DNA of 14,917 nucleotides from Chlamydiales bacterium (GTDB lineage: Bacteria > Chlamydiota > Chlamydiia > Chlamydiales > FEN-1388), in assembly GCA_021372185.1 (NCBI GenBank), contig JAJFUY010000095.1, positions 1 through 14,917 of the forward strand. The letters run 5' to 3'. The position numbers and the translations under genes were made by a program. Of the stretch, positions 14,727 to 14,917 are shown piece after piece. The notes beneath the pieces were generated by a model that was not told the DNA's origin, ran no database searches, and was given only the letters and a program-made list of their open reading frames with translations. Numbering within the stretch: position 1 is the first letter of the stretch; the number at the start of each line of letters is the position of its first letter.

Positions 14727-14917
14727 TTCAGGGCGACTGAACGAAGCCCACCGTGACCGCAGGGAACGGTGGGTATAGTGCAACCCCACCAATATAGAGC
14801 CCGGTTTAGGGCGACTCAATCGCGTGATTCAATCGCCCTCAGCCGGGCTCTTATGTTTTTTGTGCCTGTTCCCACCGTTCCCTGCGGTCACGGTGGGCTT
14901 CGTTCAGTCGCCCTGAA
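14727..14917. repeat. Nested palindromic element with 47-bp perfect arms
   Basis: The 47 bases at 14727-14773 are the exact reverse complement of 14871-14917, across a 97-base spacer; the match may go on past the window edge. Each arm also folds on itself (CCCACCGT with ACGGTGGG, 14747-14754 and 14766-14773 in the left arm). The core AGGGCGACTGAA recurs in diverged form at 14808-14819 (AGGGCGACTCAA) and inverted in the spacer, so four copies of the motif exist. It starts 56 bases after the helicase stop. It may be a REP/BIME-like intergenic repeat or a non-autonomous mobile element; I do not recognise it. Confidence 0.9.
14796..14860 (+). terminator. Terminator-like hairpin inside the palindromic element
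   Basis: AGAGCCCGG (14796-14804) pairs with CCGGGCTCT (14843-14851), and AGGGCGA (14808-14814) with TCGCCCT (14833-14839); inner AATC and GATT also pair. TTATGTTTTTT follows. It could end the helicase message, from which it is 125 bases distant, though it is also part of the larger repeat. Confidence 0.65.

Noticed and set aside
14727..14917. CRISPR array
   Set aside because: The repeats are inverted and nested, not regularly spaced direct repeats, and no cas gene is present.
1..14917. tRNA or rRNA genes, integrase or transposase genes
   Set aside because: I looked for these on both strands and saw no cloverleaf, rRNA core sequence or recombinase motif.

Overview
This window looks like chromosomal DNA from a Gram-negative, probably host-associated bacterium. 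The clues are a eukaryotic-like protein kinase, an orphan multi-pass membrane protein, several small exported proteins and a cytochrome bd oxidase, in AT-leaning DNA with GGAG-type ribosome binding sites. MnmA and the DEAD-box helicase read like proteobacterial or chlamydial relatives. I cannot fix the phylum from sequence alone; an intracellular lineage such as Chlamydiae or Dependentiae is a guess.

Left part (1-4292). A kinase gene, cut by the left edge, runs on the minus strand. It diverges from a 501-residue multi-pass membrane protein of unknown function. Downstream lies a short, frameshifted relic of the 5' part of ppdK, then a minus-strand gene for an exported protein that resembles peptidase-MA folds but lacks the zinc-binding motif. 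A 335-base intergenic stretch (3958-4292) follows, with a good minus-strand promoter overlapped by a dyad, a second stable hairpin and a probable ppdK promoter.

Middle part (4293-8535). Intact ppdK (pyruvate, phosphate dikinase) is followed by a two-gene unit: an NTF2/SnoaL-fold protein and a TetR-type repressor. This unit has a near-consensus promoter whose -10 box sits in a palindrome, which suggests self-repression. A bidirectional terminator separates it from a convergent gene for a 54-residue exported protein with a serine run and a CGCGG tail.

Right part (8535-14917). A minus-strand operon reads cydA-cydB-Ntn hydrolase. The oxidase genes are tightly spaced and the hydrolase start overlaps the cydB stop. 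Upstream of cydA is a perfect 25-bp inverted repeat that starts inside the mnmA stop codon. mnmA (tRNA 2-thiouridylase) diverges from an rhlE-like RNA helicase gene. The window ends in a nested palindromic element with 47-bp perfect arms.

Most genes are recognisable housekeeping functions. No obvious large undescribed system is present. The points most worth following are the kinase/membrane-protein pair, the hydrolase fused into the cyd operon, the ppdK relic, the small Ser/Cys-rich exported protein and the two unusual palindromic elements.
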